Source of the DNA: Yersinia thracica
GTDB taxonomy: Bacteria > Pseudomonadota > Gammaproteobacteria > Enterobacterales > Enterobacteriaceae
Assembly (NCBI RefSeq): GCF_902170565.1
Contig: NZ_CABHXX010000133.1
Coordinates: 62,001-126,000 of the forward strand
Length of the DNA stretch: 64,000 bases
Direction: 5' to 3'
A program made the translations under genes and the position numbers. Below the pieces are notes generated by a model, which was not told the origin of the DNA, did not search any database, and saw nothing but the letters and a program-made list of their open reading frames with translations. This document shows, one piece after another, positions 18,345 to 29,705 of the stretch; position 1 is the stretch's first letter, and each line of letters starts with the position of its first letter.

Positions 18345-18993
18345 GTGAGCTATCAAGATAAACCAGAACGCGCCTCTCCATCTCTAACCACCATCAGGGC
18401 CAGAACCCGGCGGTTACTTATTGACACCGCGATGTCGATGTATGAACAAGGCGCATTTCCATCAATAACTGAAGTCGCCAATGCCGCCCGGCTTTCCCGT
18501 GCCACGGCTTACCGCTATTTCCCGACACAAAGTGCCTTGGTTTCTGCCATGGTCGATGAAAGTCTTGGGCCGGTATTGGAATGGCAGCCCACTCAACCCG
18601 ATGCCCGCCAGCGTATTGCTGAATTACTGTCTTTTGCTTATCCGCGGATGTTGCAACATGAGGGCGTGCTACGAGCCGCGCTGCACTTGTCTTTACAGCA
18701 ATGGGCCGATAGCCGTAGCAATCCAAACAATGAAGAGAAGTTAGTCCGTGGTAACCGTAAGCGGTTGTTAAAGCTGGCAGTTGAGCCATTGGAAGGGAAA
18801 TTAACACCCGAAGCACTGCAACGGGTGATTCATGCATTTTCGTTAATTTATGGATCCGAGGTGTTTATGGTGCTGAAAGATATTTGGCATTTAGATGAAG
18901 CTGGAATTCAGGATGTGACCCAGTGGATGGGCAAAGCCATTCTACTACAAGCAGAAACCGATGCAAAACTGGCGGCTCAGGATGGGGGCGAGA

Positions 18994-19001
<8 letters not shown>
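18345..19001 (+). CDS. TetR/AcrR-family transcriptional regulator
   Basis: A 218-residue protein. The N-terminal DNA-binding domain (about residues 20-65) has the TetR helix-turn-helix pattern ITEVANAARLSRATAYRYFP; the rest is an all-helical ligand-binding domain without an obvious known ligand. A GTG start at 18345 with GGAG six bases upstream is preferred; a GTG two codons earlier is possible. It is divergent from the Tm-1-like operon and is probably its repressor and its own. The last codons and the stop lie in the arm of an ERIC repeat, so the C terminus may have been altered by that insertion. Confidence 0.88.
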
Positions 19002-19290
<289 letters not shown>

Positions 19291-19293
19291 AAT

Positions 19294-21456
19294 TTAGACC
19301 GCTTCCAGCCGCGCATAAGCCGCGACCAGCCACTTAATACCTTCACCGGGGAAAGCCACTTGCAACCGGCTGTGCTCACCGCTGCCTTCCAGGTTGACGA
19401 TGGTGCCCTCGCCAAACTTAGGATGGCGCACCCGCTGACCCAGTGAGAAGCCACTGTCATTTTCGTTCATCGGCGTCCCCATGCGGCGGTGGTTTACCGG
19501 GCGGGAAACTGTCGCGCGCAGCCGCACTTCTTCGACACACTCCTGCGGCAGCTCGCCGATAAAACGTGATGGCCGATGATTCACTTCTTTGCCGTACAGA
19601 CGGCGGCTCTCGGCATAACAGAGTGTCAATTTTTGCATCGCACGGGTGACCCCAACATAGGCCAACCGCCGCTCTTCTTCCAGACGCCCACTTTCATCCA
19701 GTGCCATTTGGCTTGGGAACATGCCCTCTTCCATACCCACGATAAATACCTGCGGGAACTCCAGCCCTTTTGCTGAATGGAGAGTCATCAGCTGAACGGC
19801 ATCCTGATAGGCATCCGCCTGGCCTTCTCCGGCTTCCAGCGCCGCATGAGAGAGGAATGCCTGCAATGGCATCAAATCCTGATCTTCATCCTGATAGCTG
19901 TATTGGCGGGTCGCATTGACCAGCTCTTCAAGGTTTTCAATACGCGCCTGGCCTTTTTCGCCCTTTTCCTGCTCATACATCGACCACAAACCAGAATCGC
20001 GCATCACTCGGTCAGTTTGGACATGCAGCGGCATATCTGCGGTTTCATGCGCCAATGAATCCACCAGTTCGACAAAACGTTGCAGCGCAGAAGCCGCGCG
20101 GCCTGCCAGCACTTTTTCCTGCAACATGGCGCGGGTTGATTGCCACAAAGTTAGCTGACGATCACGGGCAGTCTGGCGCACCACATCTAAGGTACGGTCG
20201 CCAATACCACGGGTCGGGGTATTGACTACCCGCTCAAAGGCCGCATCATCATTACGGTTGGAAATCAGGCGCAAATAAGCCAGTGCATCTTTGATTTCTT
20301 GGCGCTCGAAGAAGCGCTGACCGCCATAAATACGGTACGGCGTAGCCGTCTGTAATAAAGCTTCTTCCAAAACACGCGATTGGGCGTTACTGCGATACAA
20401 AATGGCGCAATCATTCAGCGCACCGCCATTGTCGCGCCAGGCTCGAATGCGGTTAACCACAAAGCGGGCTTCATCCAACTCATTAAAAGCGCAATAGAGC
20501 GAGATTGGCTCGCCCTCAGCACCTTCAGTCCACAGATTTTTCCCCATGCGGCCATCATTATTGGCAATCAGGGCATTCGCTGCCGTCAGAATATTGCTGG
20601 TCGAGCGGTAATTTTGCTCCAATCGGATAGTTTCAGCGCCGGGAAAATCTTTCAGGAAGCGCTGGATATTCTCCACCTGCGCCCCGCGCCAGCCATAAAT
20701 TGACTGGTCATCGTCGCCGACAATCATCACATTGGAGCGATCCCCCGCCAGCAGGCGGATCCAAGCGTATTGGATGTTGTTAGTATCTTGGAATTCATCC
20801 ACCAGAATGTTGGTAAAGCGCTCGCGATAATGATTCAGAATATGCGGTTTATTCAGCCACAGCTCGTGCGCGCGCAATAATAGCTCGGCAAAATCCACCA
20901 AGCCCGCGCGGTCACAAGCTTCCTGATAGGCTTGATAGATACGCAACCAAGTGGCTTCGACCGGGTTGCCGTAGCTCTCAATATGCTGCGGGCGCAGCCC
21001 TTCATCTTTTTTGCCGTTGATGTACCACATCGCCTGACGCGGTGGCCATTGTTTCTCATCTAAATTCAGGGCCTTAACCAAGCGTTTCAATAAGCGCAGT
21101 TGGTCGTCGCTGTCGAGGATTTGGAAATCCTGCGGCAGATTGGCATCCATATGGTGAGCACGTAGCAACCGGTGCGCCAGACCGTGGAAAGTCCCAATCC
21201 ACATCCCGCCCTGACTGGTGCCAATCAAATGCTCAATACGGTGACGCATTTCCGCCGCCGCTTTATTGGTAAAGGTGACCGCGATAATGGAGTATGGAGA
21301 GGCATTTTCTACTGACAACAGCCAGGCAATGCGATGCACCAGCACCCGGGTTTTGCCACTGCCCGCACCGGCCAGTACCAACAGGTTGCAGCGCGGTGCA
21401 GCCACGGCTTCGCGTTGTTTTTCATTCAGGCTGTCGAGCAGATCAGAAACGTCCAT
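19294..21456 (-). CDS. uvrD: DNA helicase II UvrD
   Basis: A 720-residue superfamily 1A 3'-5' helicase acting in nucleotide excision and mismatch repair (E. coli also 720). Walker A is [10 protein letters not shown] (about residues 29-38), Walker B is ILVDEFQDTNNIQY, and LEQNYRST, VQLMTLHSAKGLEFP and YVGVTRAMQKL are motifs IV to VI. A C-terminal Tudor-like region (LGQRVRHPKFGEGTIVN) follows. The ATG at 21456 is chosen to match E. coli; a GTG two codons earlier is in frame. A LexA box lies 58 bp upstream. Confidence 0.97.
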   Translation of the reverse strand: MDVSDLLDSLNEKQREAVAAPRCNLLVLAGAGSGKTRVLVHRIAWLLSVENASPYSIIAVTFTNKAAAEMRHRIEHLIGTSQGGMWIGTFHGLAHRLLRAHHMDANLPQDFQILDSDDQLRLLKRLVKALNLDEKQWPPRQAMWYINGKKDEGLRPQHIESYGNPVEATWLRIYQAYQEACDRAGLVDFAELLLRAHELWLNKPHILNHYRERFTNILVDEFQDTNNIQYAWIRLLAGDRSNVMIVGDDDQSIYGWRGAQVENIQRFLKDFPGAETIRLEQNYRSTSNILTAANALIANNDGRMGKNLWTEGAEGEPISLYCAFNELDEARFVVNRIRAWRDNGGALNDCAILYRSNAQSRVLEEALLQTATPYRIYGGQRFFERQEIKDALAYLRLISNRNDDAAFERVVNTPTRGIGDRTLDVVRQTARDRQLTLWQSTRAMLQEKVLAGRAASALQRFVELVDSLAHETADMPLHVQTDRVMRDSGLWSMYEQEKGEKGQARIENLEELVNATRQYSYQDEDQDLMPLQAFLSHAALEAGEGQADAYQDAVQLMTLHSAKGLEFPQVFIVGMEEGMFPSQMALDESGRLEEERRLAYVGVTRAMQKLTLCYAESRRLYGKEVNHRPSRFIGELPQECVEEVRLRATVSRPVNHRRMGTPMNENDSGFSLGQRVRHPKFGEGTIVNLEGSGEHSRLQVAFPGEGIKWLVAAYARLEAV

Positions 21457-21513
21457 AGGCACCGTCTATCGGGTAAAAGGGAAAGTAGGCAAATCACTAC
21501 CGCCCACACTTCA

Positions 21514-21529
21514 CTGTGAATTTATACAG
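21514..21529 (-). promoter_or_regulatory. LexA (SOS) box upstream of uvrD
   Basis: On the minus strand the sequence is CTGTATAAATTCACAG, which has the required CTGT-N8-ACAG ends and an AT-rich centre. uvrD is an SOS gene in E. coli with a box in the same place, so induction by DNA damage is expected. Confidence 0.88.
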
Positions 21530-21531
21530 TA

Positions 21532-22248
21532 TTATAGCAACGCAGTCAAAGAAGCCAACTGTGAAATTTCAATATGTGGCAATAATCGGCTGTCACTGGC
21601 CGCCATCAGGTTTTGTTGGCGATCATTAATCCAGCAAGCTTGCATGCCACAACGTAGCGAACCCGCAACATCCGTGGTCAGGTCGTCACCGACATGCAAG
21701 ATATGTTTCAGCGGAATATCCAGATGATTCGCCGCCTTATGGTACATATCGCGGAAAGGTTTGGCGCGGCCATGGGGGCCGGAGCGCAAAACAAACTGGA
21801 AATAATTGTCCAGCCCGCAAGCTTTGGGATCTGCATTGCCATTGGTGATGGCCACCAGCGGGTAATGCTCCGCCAGCGCGCTCAGAGTGTCATGGGTGGT
21901 CGGCGGCACATAAATGCGGCTACGCCATAGGGCAAAGTTTTCCATCGCAGCATCGGCCCCACATTGCGCTTCTGACTTACTCAAGCCATGGCGAATCAGA
22001 CCCAGCTCGATTGCATGCCAACGCCACTGAGTGACATCGTGGTAAATATCCGGGTCTTGCGCCAGTAATTCACTGCGAAAACCATGCAAATCTGCGGCTT
22101 GTAACTGCGCCAAATTGGGGTGGTATTGCTGTAGAAATGCCACAGATTCTTGTTCTGTGCGAGATATCACCGGCCGATTGTCATACAGAGTGTCATCCAA
22201 ATCGAAAGTAATGGCGGAGATACGCTCAAGTGGACGATAAAAATGCAT
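21532..22248 (-). CDS. yigB: 5-amino-6-(5-phosphoribitylamino)uracil phosphatase YigB
   Basis: A 238-residue HAD-family phosphatase. Motif I is [13 protein letters not shown] (about residues 15-27), motif II the VAITNGN segment, and motif [15 protein letters not shown] near residue 185. YigB is one of the E. coli enzymes that remove phosphate from the riboflavin precursor. The stop of xerC and the ATG of yigB share 22248, so translation is probably coupled within the dapF-yigA-xerC-yigB order. Confidence 0.93.
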   Translation of the reverse strand: MHFYRPLERISAITFDLDDTLYDNRPVISRTEQESVAFLQQYHPNLAQLQAADLHGFRSELLAQDPDIYHDVTQWRWHAIELGLIRHGLSKSEAQCGADAAMENFALWRSRIYVPPTTHDTLSALAEHYPLVAITNGNADPKACGLDNYFQFVLRSGPHGRAKPFRDMYHKAANHLDIPLKHILHVGDDLTTDVAGSLRCGMQACWINDRQQNLMAASDSRLLPHIEISQLASLTALL

Positions 22249-23159
22249 CAGGATTTGCCTCGTTTGGCCCGTGGATGAGCAGCATCATACACTGTTGCCA
22301 GATGTTGAAAGTCGAGATGAGTATAAATTTGTGTGGTGGTCAGATTGGCGTGGCCCAGTAATTCTTGCACTGCGCGCAGGTCGCCGCTGGATTCCAGCAT
22401 ATGGGTGGCGAAAGAATGCCGCAGTTTATGAGGGTGAATATGGCTACTAACCCCTTGTTTTACACCCCATTCAGCAAAGCGCTTTTGCACATTTCGCGCG
22501 GAAATTCGCTTACCGGTATTGGCTAAAAAAATGGCATCATCCTGCGGTTCAAACAATTCGCGCAGTTCCAACCAATGCTTCAGCCACTTGACCGCCGTCT
22601 TGCCGATGGGGACTTTGCGCTCTTTGCTGCCCTTGCCCATCACCCACACTTCGCCGCTCGCCAGATCCACATGTTTGCAGTTCATGCCGACCAGCTCCGA
22701 TAAACGCAAACCCGCGCCATACATCACTTCCAGCATCGCCCGGTCGCGCACGGCCAGTGGGTCATTTAAGTCGATATCCAACAGTTTATCGACTTCATCG
22801 ACATCAATATTTTTCGGCAGATGGCGACCAGAGCGTGGGGTACTGACCCCTTTAGCAGGGTTGACTGACATGAGACCCTGACTGACCAGCCAGTTGAGGA
22901 AACTGCGCAAAGCCGAGAGCCGTAAAGCCAGGCTGGATGAGTGTAAACCGGCGCGTTTACTGCGGGAAACTAAGGAACGCACCTGAGCAGCATCAAGCCG
23001 CTGCCAGTGCGCCAGCCCCATTTGCTCGCCCATTGCCATGAGCGCCTGTAACTGACGCCGGTAACTGGTGATAGTCAGCGGGCTGAGTTGGCGCTCAACT
23101 TTGAGGTAACGCAGGAAAGCCTCGACCTGCGGGGCAAGCGAAGCACTAAATTCGGTCAT
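22248..23159 (-). CDS. xerC: Tyrosine recombinase XerC
   Basis: A 303-residue site-specific recombinase that with XerD resolves chromosome dimers at dif. An N-terminal SAM-like core-binding domain (about 10-95) precedes the catalytic domain. Active-site residues are visible: Arg in [13 protein letters not shown], Lys in [10 protein letters not shown], HxxR in [14 protein letters not shown], the later His in [11 protein letters not shown] and the nucleophile Tyr in [10 protein letters not shown]. It overlaps yigA by four bases and yigB by one. Confidence 0.97.
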   Translation of the reverse strand: MTEFSASLAPQVEAFLRYLKVERQLSPLTITSYRRQLQALMAMGEQMGLAHWQRLDAAQVRSLVSRSKRAGLHSSSLALRLSALRSFLNWLVSQGLMSVNPAKGVSTPRSGRHLPKNIDVDEVDKLLDIDLNDPLAVRDRAMLEVMYGAGLRLSELVGMNCKHVDLASGEVWVMGKGSKERKVPIGKTAVKWLKHWLELRELFEPQDDAIFLANTGKRISARNVQKRFAEWGVKQGVSSHIHPHKLRHSFATHMLESSGDLRAVQELLGHANLTTTQIYTHLDFQHLATVYDAAHPRAKRGKS

Positions 23160-23860
23160 ACTGGCTCTATCCAGCGCTCTAGCAAGCTCGGCAGCAATGT
23201 AGATAACTGATTCAGCATCACCGTGCCCATGCCCTGCTGATAATGTTGTGTATCGCGGCTGCTGAAGATAATCACCCCCAGATCGCCGTCTTTGCCCAAC
23301 AGTGACAACGCCACCGACCCAACTTGCTTCGCTTGAGGCAATAGCAGCAACAATTCCGGCCCGTTTAAGCTGCCAAGATAATGGCGCTCATTACCCAACC
23401 GCTGAATGCGCATCGGCTCAAAAGCATGGCGAGCTAACCCCAAATGGGTAAAATCAGAGGGCGCGCCAGTTTGCCAGCGGTCAGTGAATAACCTGACATT
23501 TGCCCCAGCCAGCCCGAAATCTCTGGCCCAGCGCTGCAAGCGATTGAGCATATCTTGCAAGCTACTGGCGGCAGCGAGGTTACTTTGCAGTTGCAGCAGA
23601 CGATTGAATAACACTTCATTCAGACCCGCCTGCTCCATCAGTAACGTAATCTCTTCTTCCAACTGACCTATCTGATTACGCTGACGCCCCAGTTGCCATT
23701 CCACCAGCGAGACCGAGCCTCTTACCGGGTGAGGAATATGCATCTGTTCAACCAAACGAGCATTGCGGATAAAGAAGTCGGGATTTTGCAATAAATACTG
23801 CATAACAGCATCGTCGTCTAACTCGATACCCGCTAGCGCCTGCTCCTCAGAACTTTTCAT
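23156..23860 (-). CDS. yigA: DUF484 (GAF-like) family protein YigA
   Basis: A 234-residue DUF484 protein. The N terminus contains the family motif [15 protein letters not shown] (about residues 19-33), followed by a helical segment rich in Gln and Glu and a GAF-like C-terminal domain ([17 protein letters not shown]). Its function is not established. It overlaps xerC by ATGA-type coupling and is separated from dapF by an ERIC, where E. coli has the genes adjacent. Confidence 0.9.
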   Translation of the reverse strand: MKSSEEQALAGIELDDDAVMQYLLQNPDFFIRNARLVEQMHIPHPVRGSVSLVEWQLGRQRNQIGQLEEEITLLMEQAGLNEVLFNRLLQLQSNLAAASSLQDMLNRLQRWARDFGLAGANVRLFTDRWQTGAPSDFTHLGLARHAFEPMRIQRLGNERHYLGSLNGPELLLLLPQAKQVGSVALSLLGKDGDLGVIIFSSRDTQHYQQGMGTVMLNQLSTLLPSLLERWIEPV

Positions 23861-23878
23861 TTAACACCCGTTCCTATA

Positions 23879-24002
23879 GCCAAAGTAATTGGAATTGCAG
23901 GTAGGCAGCCAGCAAGCGAATCCCGAATCACTTACTTAAGTAAGTGATTCGGGTGAGTGCGCGCAGCTAACAACCCTGCAGTTTCAAGTACGAAGGATAT
24001 TA
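23879..24002. repeat. ERIC element between dapF and yigA
   Basis: A full ERIC with left arm ATTGGAATTGCAGGTAGGCA, a long core palindrome (CCCGAATCACTTACTTAAGT continuing as an exact inverted repeat to 23952), and right arm CAGCTAACAACCCTGCAGTT. It interrupts the dapF-yigA-xerC-yigB operon and its end reaches the dapF stop codon. Confidence 0.9.
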
Positions 24003-24824
24003 TAAATGAATGAAGCCGTCATACACATGGGTGGCCGGCCCGGTCATATACAGCGGGTGACCCGGCCCTTTCCAACTGATATGCAAACTCCCCCCCGGCA
24101 ATTCGACATGAACCTCTTCACCCAACAATTCTTGCTGGATGCCAACCGCCACGGCCGCACAAGCCCCACTGCCACAGGCTTGAGTCTCACCGGCTCCGCG
24201 CTCATACACCCGCAAGCGGATATGTTCACGGCTCACCACCTGCATAAAACCGATATTAGCCCGTTCGGGGAAGCGCTCATGGCTTTCTAATACTGGGCCG
24301 AGCAAGGCAACATTGGCAACCGAAACATCGTCAACCTGCATCACACAGTGAGGATTGCCCATCGAGACGACGCCACACAATACCGTGTGCTCAGCGGCGC
24401 GAAAAATGTAGGTTTTCTCCGCTTTAGTCGCCCGGAAAGGGACAGCTTGCGGATCAAAATTGGGTTCGCCCATATTGACGCAAACCAGTTCATCCTCAGT
24501 CACACTCAATATCATGCGGCCCGTTTGGGTGCTGACACTGATATCGCGTTTGTTGGTCAGCCCTTTCAGCCGCACAAAACGGGCAAAACAGCGCGCGCCA
24601 TTGCCACACTGAGAGACTTCGCTGCCATCGGCATTAAAAATGCGGTAGTGAAAATCCAGCTCGGGATCATAGGGCGGCTCAACCACCAACATCTGATCAA
24701 AGCCCACGCCAGTGTGCCGGTCTGCTAATCGGCGGATTAACTCCGGCGAAAAGTAAACATTTTGGGTAACTGCATCGACAACCATAAAGTCGTTGCCAAG
24801 ACCGTGCATTTTGGAGAACTGCAT
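24000..24824 (-). CDS. dapF: Diaminopimelate epimerase DapF
   Basis: A 274-residue enzyme that converts LL- to meso-diaminopimelate for lysine and peptidoglycan synthesis. The two catalytic cysteines lie in [13 protein letters not shown] (about residue 73) and [13 protein letters not shown] (about 217), in the two pseudo-symmetric halves. Start [17 protein letters not shown] and length equal those of E. coli. It lies 72 bp after lptM on the same strand. Confidence 0.97.
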   Translation of the reverse strand: MQFSKMHGLGNDFMVVDAVTQNVYFSPELIRRLADRHTGVGFDQMLVVEPPYDPELDFHYRIFNADGSEVSQCGNGARCFARFVRLKGLTNKRDISVSTQTGRMILSVTEDELVCVNMGEPNFDPQAVPFRATKAEKTYIFRAAEHTVLCGVVSMGNPHCVMQVDDVSVANVALLGPVLESHERFPERANIGFMQVVSREHIRLRVYERGAGETQACGSGACAAVAVGIQQELLGEEVHVELPGGSLHISWKGPGHPLYMTGPATHVYDGFIHL

Positions 24825-24896
24825 TTCATACTCCGCTGACTTTTATTTACCGGCTAAATTTTCGGTATTGGCTCAATCTGGCTGCGCTAGGGAGGG

Positions 24897-25100
24897 TCAC
24901 TGTGGCCCAGCGATACTCTGGGTCGGTTTCGATTCACCCGGCACACCCTGTTGATTCTTATCGACCTGGCCGCTGTCTTGTTGTGCCGTTTCCACCTTGG
25001 GCTTATCTGACGGAGGGAAATATAACGGGCCTTTCAGGCCACAACCGGTAAGCGCTAACACCATCATCGCGATAAGTGACCAATATAATTTTTTCTTCAT
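24897..25100 (-). CDS. lptM: LPS-assembly lipoprotein LptM (YifL)
   Basis: A 67-residue lipoprotein. The lipobox LTGC (Cys20) ends the signal peptide, and the mature start CGLKGPLYFPPSDKP is the conserved part of YifL/LptM. In E. coli LptM helps mature the LptDE translocon in the outer membrane. The rest is Gln/Pro rich and poorly conserved. It lies before dapF as in E. coli, and is divergent from cyaY. Confidence 0.92.
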   Translation of the reverse strand: MKKKLYWSLIAMMVLALTGCGLKGPLYFPPSDKPKVETAQQDSGQVDKNQQGVPGESKPTQSIAGPQ

Positions 25101-25213
25101 TTTTTAACGCCTGTAAATTGTTTTGACGCCGGTAAATGTATTAATGCCTGTGAATCACGCGTCTAAGGTCTCTATAATCGCAGGTGGATCATGAAAAGCA
25201 ATAGGAATTGAAT

Positions 25214-25534
25214 ATGAACGACAGCGAGTTTCATCAGTTAGCCGATCAATTGACACTTTACATTGAAGAGATACTGGACGGTTTTAGCGGCGATAGCGAT
25301 ATTGATTATGAAACCAATGGTGGGGTGATGACCCTGACTTTCGAAAATGGCAGCAAGATTATTATTAACCGCCAAGAGCCATTACATCAGATATGGCTGG
25401 CGACTAAAGCGGGCGGTTATCATTTTGATTACCGCGAAGGGCATTGGTATTGTTCGCGCAGCGGCGAAGAATTCTTTACCAAATTGTCTGAAGCTGCGAC
25501 CGCCCAAGCCGGGGAAGACGTGAGTTTTAGCTAG
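25214..25534 (+). CDS. cyaY: Frataxin-like iron-sulfur assembly protein CyaY
   Basis: A 106-residue frataxin orthologue. The acidic first helix ([20 protein letters not shown]) carries the iron-binding ridge, and the beta-sheet contains [21 protein letters not shown], typical of the family. It regulates IscS-dependent cluster assembly. The ATG at 25214 is used; a TTG two codons earlier is in frame. It is divergent from lptM and convergent with cyaA, with ERIC copies in the gap. Confidence 0.96.
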   Translation: MNDSEFHQLADQLTLYIEEILDGFSGDSDIDYETNGGVMTLTFENGSKIIINRQEPLHQIWLATKAGGYHFDYREGHWYCSRSGEEFFTKLSEAATAQAGEDVSFS

Positions 25535-25537
25535 AGC

Positions 25538-25724
25538 AGTCAGTGATTCGGGTAAGAGCGCGCAGCTAACACCCCTGCGGCTTCAAGGACACAGGCTATT
25601 CCCCAAAGTCATTGGAGTTGCAGGTAGGCAGCCAGTAAACGCATCCCGATGAGCTGACTCAAGTCAGTGATTCGGGTAAGAGCGCGCAGCTAACACCCCT
25701 GCGGCTTCAAGGACACAGGGGAAA
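25538..25724. repeat. ERIC repeats (one half, one full) between cyaY and cyaA
   Basis: A right half copy (CAGTGATTCGGGTAAGAGCG through CTTCAAGGACACAGG, 25538-25596) is followed by a complete copy (25597-25724) with the same right arm repeated exactly. The exact repetition over about 55 bp points to a recent duplication. The full copy ends next to the cyaA stop codon. Confidence 0.9.
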
Positions 25725-28271
25725 TTAATGTAGCTGAAACTGTTGCGCTGGCTGACTTGGCTCTTTATCAGCAAGATGCAGATGAGACAGCGTATTACTG
25801 CGGAAGGGAATCACCTGAGTCCGGCCATCTAACTGCACAATTTGGTAGAATTGCGGCAAGTTGAAGTTGATAAAGCTGGAGCCGTAGGTAAAGCGGTCGT
25901 GGGAAGATGAATAGAAACGGCTGACATCCCGCACCAACTCCTCTTTACTGCCCTCGCAATGGTGATAAACCTCGACGCGGTTTGACTCATCCAAAATATA
26001 AATATTAAAGCCTTTCTCATCTGCGGTGCCTTCGAAGAAAAACTGAATGATTCCTTCGCTAGCAAAACCATCGACTACCGGTGGCAGATGAATTTGATCA
26101 GCTTCGACCTTAATCGATAACCCATGCAGCTTATTATTGGAAATCGCCCCGTAGAATTCGACGGCATTTTCTAATTTCTGCACCGAGACACTTAAGCGCT
26201 CAAAGAATAGTCCCCAAGTCTGCCCGGACACTCGCACCGCTTTGAAACGGCCCGGTTCCTGACGAGTACTGGACAGGCGCAGCTCAATGCATTCAGAAAC
26301 CAATTGTTGGATACGGGTACGAATCAGGCCACGTAAATGTTGGCTATAGCAGAACACATCCACGGATTCTGGCGGTGCCGCGTCCTGATGCATTTTGCCT
26401 AAAATAGTTTTCAGCGCTTCCAATACCGCCTGCTCACCACTGAAATGCAGAGTTCGCACTTCATTCCATGAGTTGCGGTACAGCAAATCGATGCTCCCGA
26501 CCAGACATTGCTGCTGCTCGCCAAAACTGAAAACATCCAGTTTACGGAAATCAAAATGAACCACCTGATTGCGGAAAGCCGCAGTAGGGTCATGTTCCAG
26601 ATTGACGATAATCGCCAAGTGGCGAATCTCACACGGGCTATACAGCGCTTTAGGTGTTGGCGCGGGCAGGCGCAGTGGGAAATGATGAGAGATATCTGTC
26701 ACCAACTCTTGCAGTTTCACGGTATCGCACAGATTGGCGCTTTTAATATGTAGCCGTGTTTTGCTCGTCAACAGGCCGTTAAAATAAGCCCATGACACCA
26801 ATTTATTCAGATAACGGTTATATTCCAGCGGCTGATGGCTGACGATAGCATCCATTGATGGCGCTTGATTATACAGATACCAACCCGGGCGGTTAGCACG
26901 GCCCGCGGGGACATGAATAAAGGTCAGATGCTCTTCAGAAAGATCCGGTGAAATTTGCGGGTTAACCAGTGTCACTTTGCCCGGCAAAGCTTCAAATGCC
27001 GCATACAATTTACGGGTCAGAACCCCGATATCTTGCGGGCTGGCGCTGACACTCAAGTTATTGCGCCGCGCAAAGCGAATCAAATTACGATAGCTTTGCA
27101 TCATGGCGTCCAACAGCTCGTTATGCGCTTCACGCACCCGTTCAATTTTCCAGTTCGCGCGGTTATCCAGCACCGCCAGGTTCTCGTCACTCCAGCCCCA
27201 TTCACTGACTAATTGGCTGAGAATTTCACGCCGCCAGCCAGCACTCGCGGGCGTGCGAGATAATTTCTCACACACTTTCAGATAGAAACAGCGGCGCACC
27301 AGATTCAACCGGGTGGTGTCATTGATTTGGGTCAGATAGCGAGTGACGCGATCGAGCATCATGCAATAAGCATCAAGGCCAAACGCCACAATCTCACCGG
27401 CATGTAGCCGCTGCTTGATTTCCATCGCCAATAGTTGGGAGTTAGGATATTCCCACGAATAGGCTTCGAGCAGGACAGTTTTCAGCACCGCCTTATAAGG
27501 CGAATCAATACTCTTATACAATTGCCATAAACTGGCCCCGAAATACTCTTCCGCTGACAGGGTGCTCAGACCGCCCAAATCCAGCCATTCATTCGGTGTC
27601 AGTACGCCCTGCGCATACAGCGACAGCACGTAATCATCGTAATTATTTTCTTCTTCAACCGGAACCATATTCCACAGAATACGTTTCCCTGCCAGACGAA
27701 CCGCACTGCGGTAAAACTCATCCAGCAATAAAATATGTTGAGTAGAGCCGCAATCTTCGCCACCCAGACTGCCACTGGCGTTATGGCGGAAGCGGTTTTC
27801 ATCTATCAGGAAGAAGCTGACTTCAACACCCATTGATGCGGCCCATTTTTCCAGCAGGCTACATTTCTTTTGCAGGCGATTGCGTTCTTCAGTATCAAGC
27901 CAGGCTTGGTGACACACCCAGATATCGAGATCGGATGTATGACACTGACCAATAGATGACGTACTTCCCATTGAGTAGACACCGGTAATCGGCAGTTCAC
28001 CGCCCACATTCTGCTGCAAAGGCTGACCCCATTTGGCTTCAACCTCAGAGAGATAATTCTGTTGCGTTTCATTGGGCGTGAAAAGGCAGATACCATGGGG
28101 AACGTTACCATCAAGGTAACCCGGCATCAGTGGATGATGACAATGTAATAGGGTCGGTAGCAGACTGTAGACCTTTTGGAAGGCTGGCCCCATGGCCGCC
28201 AAGGCGCGATCGACTCGTAATTGGTTGATCGCATCCAGTCGCTGTTTCAGTGTCTCGATGTAGAGGTACAA
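25725..28271 (-). CDS. cyaA: Class I adenylate cyclase CyaA
   Basis: An 848-residue enzyme that makes cAMP from ATP, as in E. coli (848). The N-terminal half is the catalytic nucleotidyltransferase with [20 protein letters not shown] (about residues 103-122) as the active-site block; the C-terminal half is the glucose-sensitive regulatory part that responds to phosphorylated EIIA-Glc. The frame is open further upstream, but the TTG at 28271 gives the conserved start [19 protein letters not shown], and E. coli cyaA also uses TTG. A CRP site lies upstream for negative autoregulation. It is divergent from hemC. Confidence 0.96.
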   Translation of the reverse strand: MYLYIETLKQRLDAINQLRVDRALAAMGPAFQKVYSLLPTLLHCHHPLMPGYLDGNVPHGICLFTPNETQQNYLSEVEAKWGQPLQQNVGGELPITGVYSMGSTSSIGQCHTSDLDIWVCHQAWLDTEERNRLQKKCSLLEKWAASMGVEVSFFLIDENRFRHNASGSLGGEDCGSTQHILLLDEFYRSAVRLAGKRILWNMVPVEEENNYDDYVLSLYAQGVLTPNEWLDLGGLSTLSAEEYFGASLWQLYKSIDSPYKAVLKTVLLEAYSWEYPNSQLLAMEIKQRLHAGEIVAFGLDAYCMMLDRVTRYLTQINDTTRLNLVRRCFYLKVCEKLSRTPASAGWRREILSQLVSEWGWSDENLAVLDNRANWKIERVREAHNELLDAMMQSYRNLIRFARRNNLSVSASPQDIGVLTRKLYAAFEALPGKVTLVNPQISPDLSEEHLTFIHVPAGRANRPGWYLYNQAPSMDAIVSHQPLEYNRYLNKLVSWAYFNGLLTSKTRLHIKSANLCDTVKLQELVTDISHHFPLRLPAPTPKALYSPCEIRHLAIIVNLEHDPTAAFRNQVVHFDFRKLDVFSFGEQQQCLVGSIDLLYRNSWNEVRTLHFSGEQAVLEALKTILGKMHQDAAPPESVDVFCYSQHLRGLIRTRIQQLVSECIELRLSSTRQEPGRFKAVRVSGQTWGLFFERLSVSVQKLENAVEFYGAISNNKLHGLSIKVEADQIHLPPVVDGFASEGIIQFFFEGTADEKGFNIYILDESNRVEVYHHCEGSKEELVRDVSRFYSSSHDRFTYGSSFINFNLPQFYQIVQLDGRTQVIPFRSNTLSHLHLADKEPSQPAQQFQLH

Positions 28272-28288
28272 GACGTCTCGCCTGGTTA

Positions 28289-28321
28289 TTCCGGTGCTTA
28301 GAATTGTTCCGGTGCTTAGAA
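28289..28321. repeat. 18-bp direct repeat in the cyaA leader
   Basis: TTCCGGTGCTTAGAA occurs at 28289-28303 and again at 28307-28321, a period of 18 bp. The copies lie 18-50 bases before the cyaA TTG start and so in the untranslated leader. Confidence 0.75.
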
Positions 28322-28456
28322 AAAAATCCGTGCTCCAGATTCGTTTATGACTTTTTTTGACTTTCACCCAAAATGTACTTTTTGTTGAACTGACCAAAAA
28401 ACATTTTGTTTGAAAGCATTTTGTTTGAATAACAATTAACGAATTATTGCTGGAAA

Positions 28457-28472
28457 CGTGATCAATCTAACA
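28457..28472 (-). promoter_or_regulatory. CRP site upstream of cyaA
   Basis: Read on the minus strand, TGTTAGATTGATCACG matches the CRP consensus at most conserved positions and closely resembles the E. coli cyaA P2 site (GTGTTAAATTGATCACG). There CRP-cAMP represses cyaA. It lies in the 492-bp divergent region between cyaA and hemC, where I see no other gene. Confidence 0.8.
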
Positions 28473-28763
28473 CCTTGCCGATTGACCGTAAAGAAAGTAA
28501 AGCTATCCCCACAATTATAACGTCTATTTATTGTCAAGGTCATTAGCGATCCCCGCCACTATTGGGCAAATAAACCCACTGAAACGCGCAGCGAAAGCTA
28601 CTTTGTCAGTAAGACAAGCTATAAAATCCTTATCCAGACAAGTATTTGTTAGAATAGTGGCTTTCTTATGCTCTTATCCGCCCTATTGATGTGGCTACCG
28701 CGCTGACAGTTTTCGCCGGTCAATGGTAGGATGGGCCGTAAAATATAAAAACGGTAACAAGAA

Positions 28764-29705
28764 ATGTTAGACAAAGTTATTCGAATTGCCACCCGACAAA
28801 GCCCGCTCGCCTTATGGCAAGCACATTATGTTCAACATTTACTGCAAGCCAATCACCCCGGTCTGCAAGTCGAATTAGTACCAATGGTGACCCGTGGGGA
28901 CATCATTCTGGACACGCCGCTGGCCAAAGTCGGCGGTAAAGGTTTGTTCGTCAAAGAATTAGAGTTGGCGATGCTCGACGGCCGGGCCGATATTGCCGTT
29001 CATTCGATGAAAGATGTGCCGATCGCCTTCCCCGACGGGTTGGGTCTGGTGACTATTTGTGAGCGAGATGACCCTCGTGATGCTTTCGTATCAATGAATT
29101 ATGCCCATTTGGATGACCTGCCCGCTGGCAGCATCGTGGGCACCTCAAGCTTGCGCCGCCAATGCCAATTACGTGAACGCCGCCCGGATCTGATTATCCG
29201 TGACCTGCGCGGTAACGTCGGTACTCGCCTGGCTAAGTTAGATAAAGGTGAATATCACGCCATTATTTTGGCGGTTGCTGGCCTGAAGCGCCTCGGGCTG
29301 GAAACACGAATTCGCTATGCCATGCCGGCTGAGGAATCCTTACCTGCGGTGGGCCAAGGCGCGGTCGGCATTGAATGCCGTCTGGATGATGATTTTACCC
29401 GCAAACTGTTGGCACCACTGAATCATCGCGAAACTGAATTGCGCGTATGTGCAGAACGCGCCATGAATACTCGCCTTGAAGGGGGCTGTCAGGTACCCAT
29501 TGGCAGTTATGCGGAATTGGACGGCGATACACTGTGGCTCCGCGCACTGGTTGGCGCACCCGATGGCAGCGAGATTATTCGCGGTGAGCGCCGTGGGCCG
29601 GCTGAAAATGCAGAACAAATGGGTGTTGAGCTGGCCGATGAGTTGCTAGCCAGAGGCGCGCGCGAAATTCTGGCTGAAGTTTATCGGGATAATCCACCAC
29701 TATGA
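28764..29705 (+). CDS. hemC: Hydroxymethylbilane synthase (porphobilinogen deaminase) HemC
   Basis: A 313-residue enzyme that joins four porphobilinogens into hydroxymethylbilane. The cofactor cysteine lies in [18 protein letters not shown] (about residue 242); [12 protein letters not shown] and [15 protein letters not shown] are the conserved arginine-rich substrate blocks, and HSMKDVP carries the catalytic Asp. The start is that of E. coli. It heads the hemCDXY operon, overlaps hemD by four bases and is divergent from cyaA. Confidence 0.97.
   Translation: MLDKVIRIATRQSPLALWQAHYVQHLLQANHPGLQVELVPMVTRGDIILDTPLAKVGGKGLFVKELELAMLDGRADIAVHSMKDVPIAFPDGLGLVTICERDDPRDAFVSMNYAHLDDLPAGSIVGTSSLRRQCQLRERRPDLIIRDLRGNVGTRLAKLDKGEYHAIILAVAGLKRLGLETRIRYAMPAEESLPAVGQGAVGIECRLDDDFTRKLLAPLNHRETELRVCAERAMNTRLEGGCQVPIGSYAELDGDTLWLRALVGAPDGSEIIRGERRGPAENAEQMGVELADELLARGAREILAEVYRDNPPL

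Noticed and set aside
28272-28397. N-terminal extension of CyaA by 42 residues
   Set aside because: It spans the 18-bp repeat in the leader and precedes the conserved TTG start, so it is treated as untranslated.
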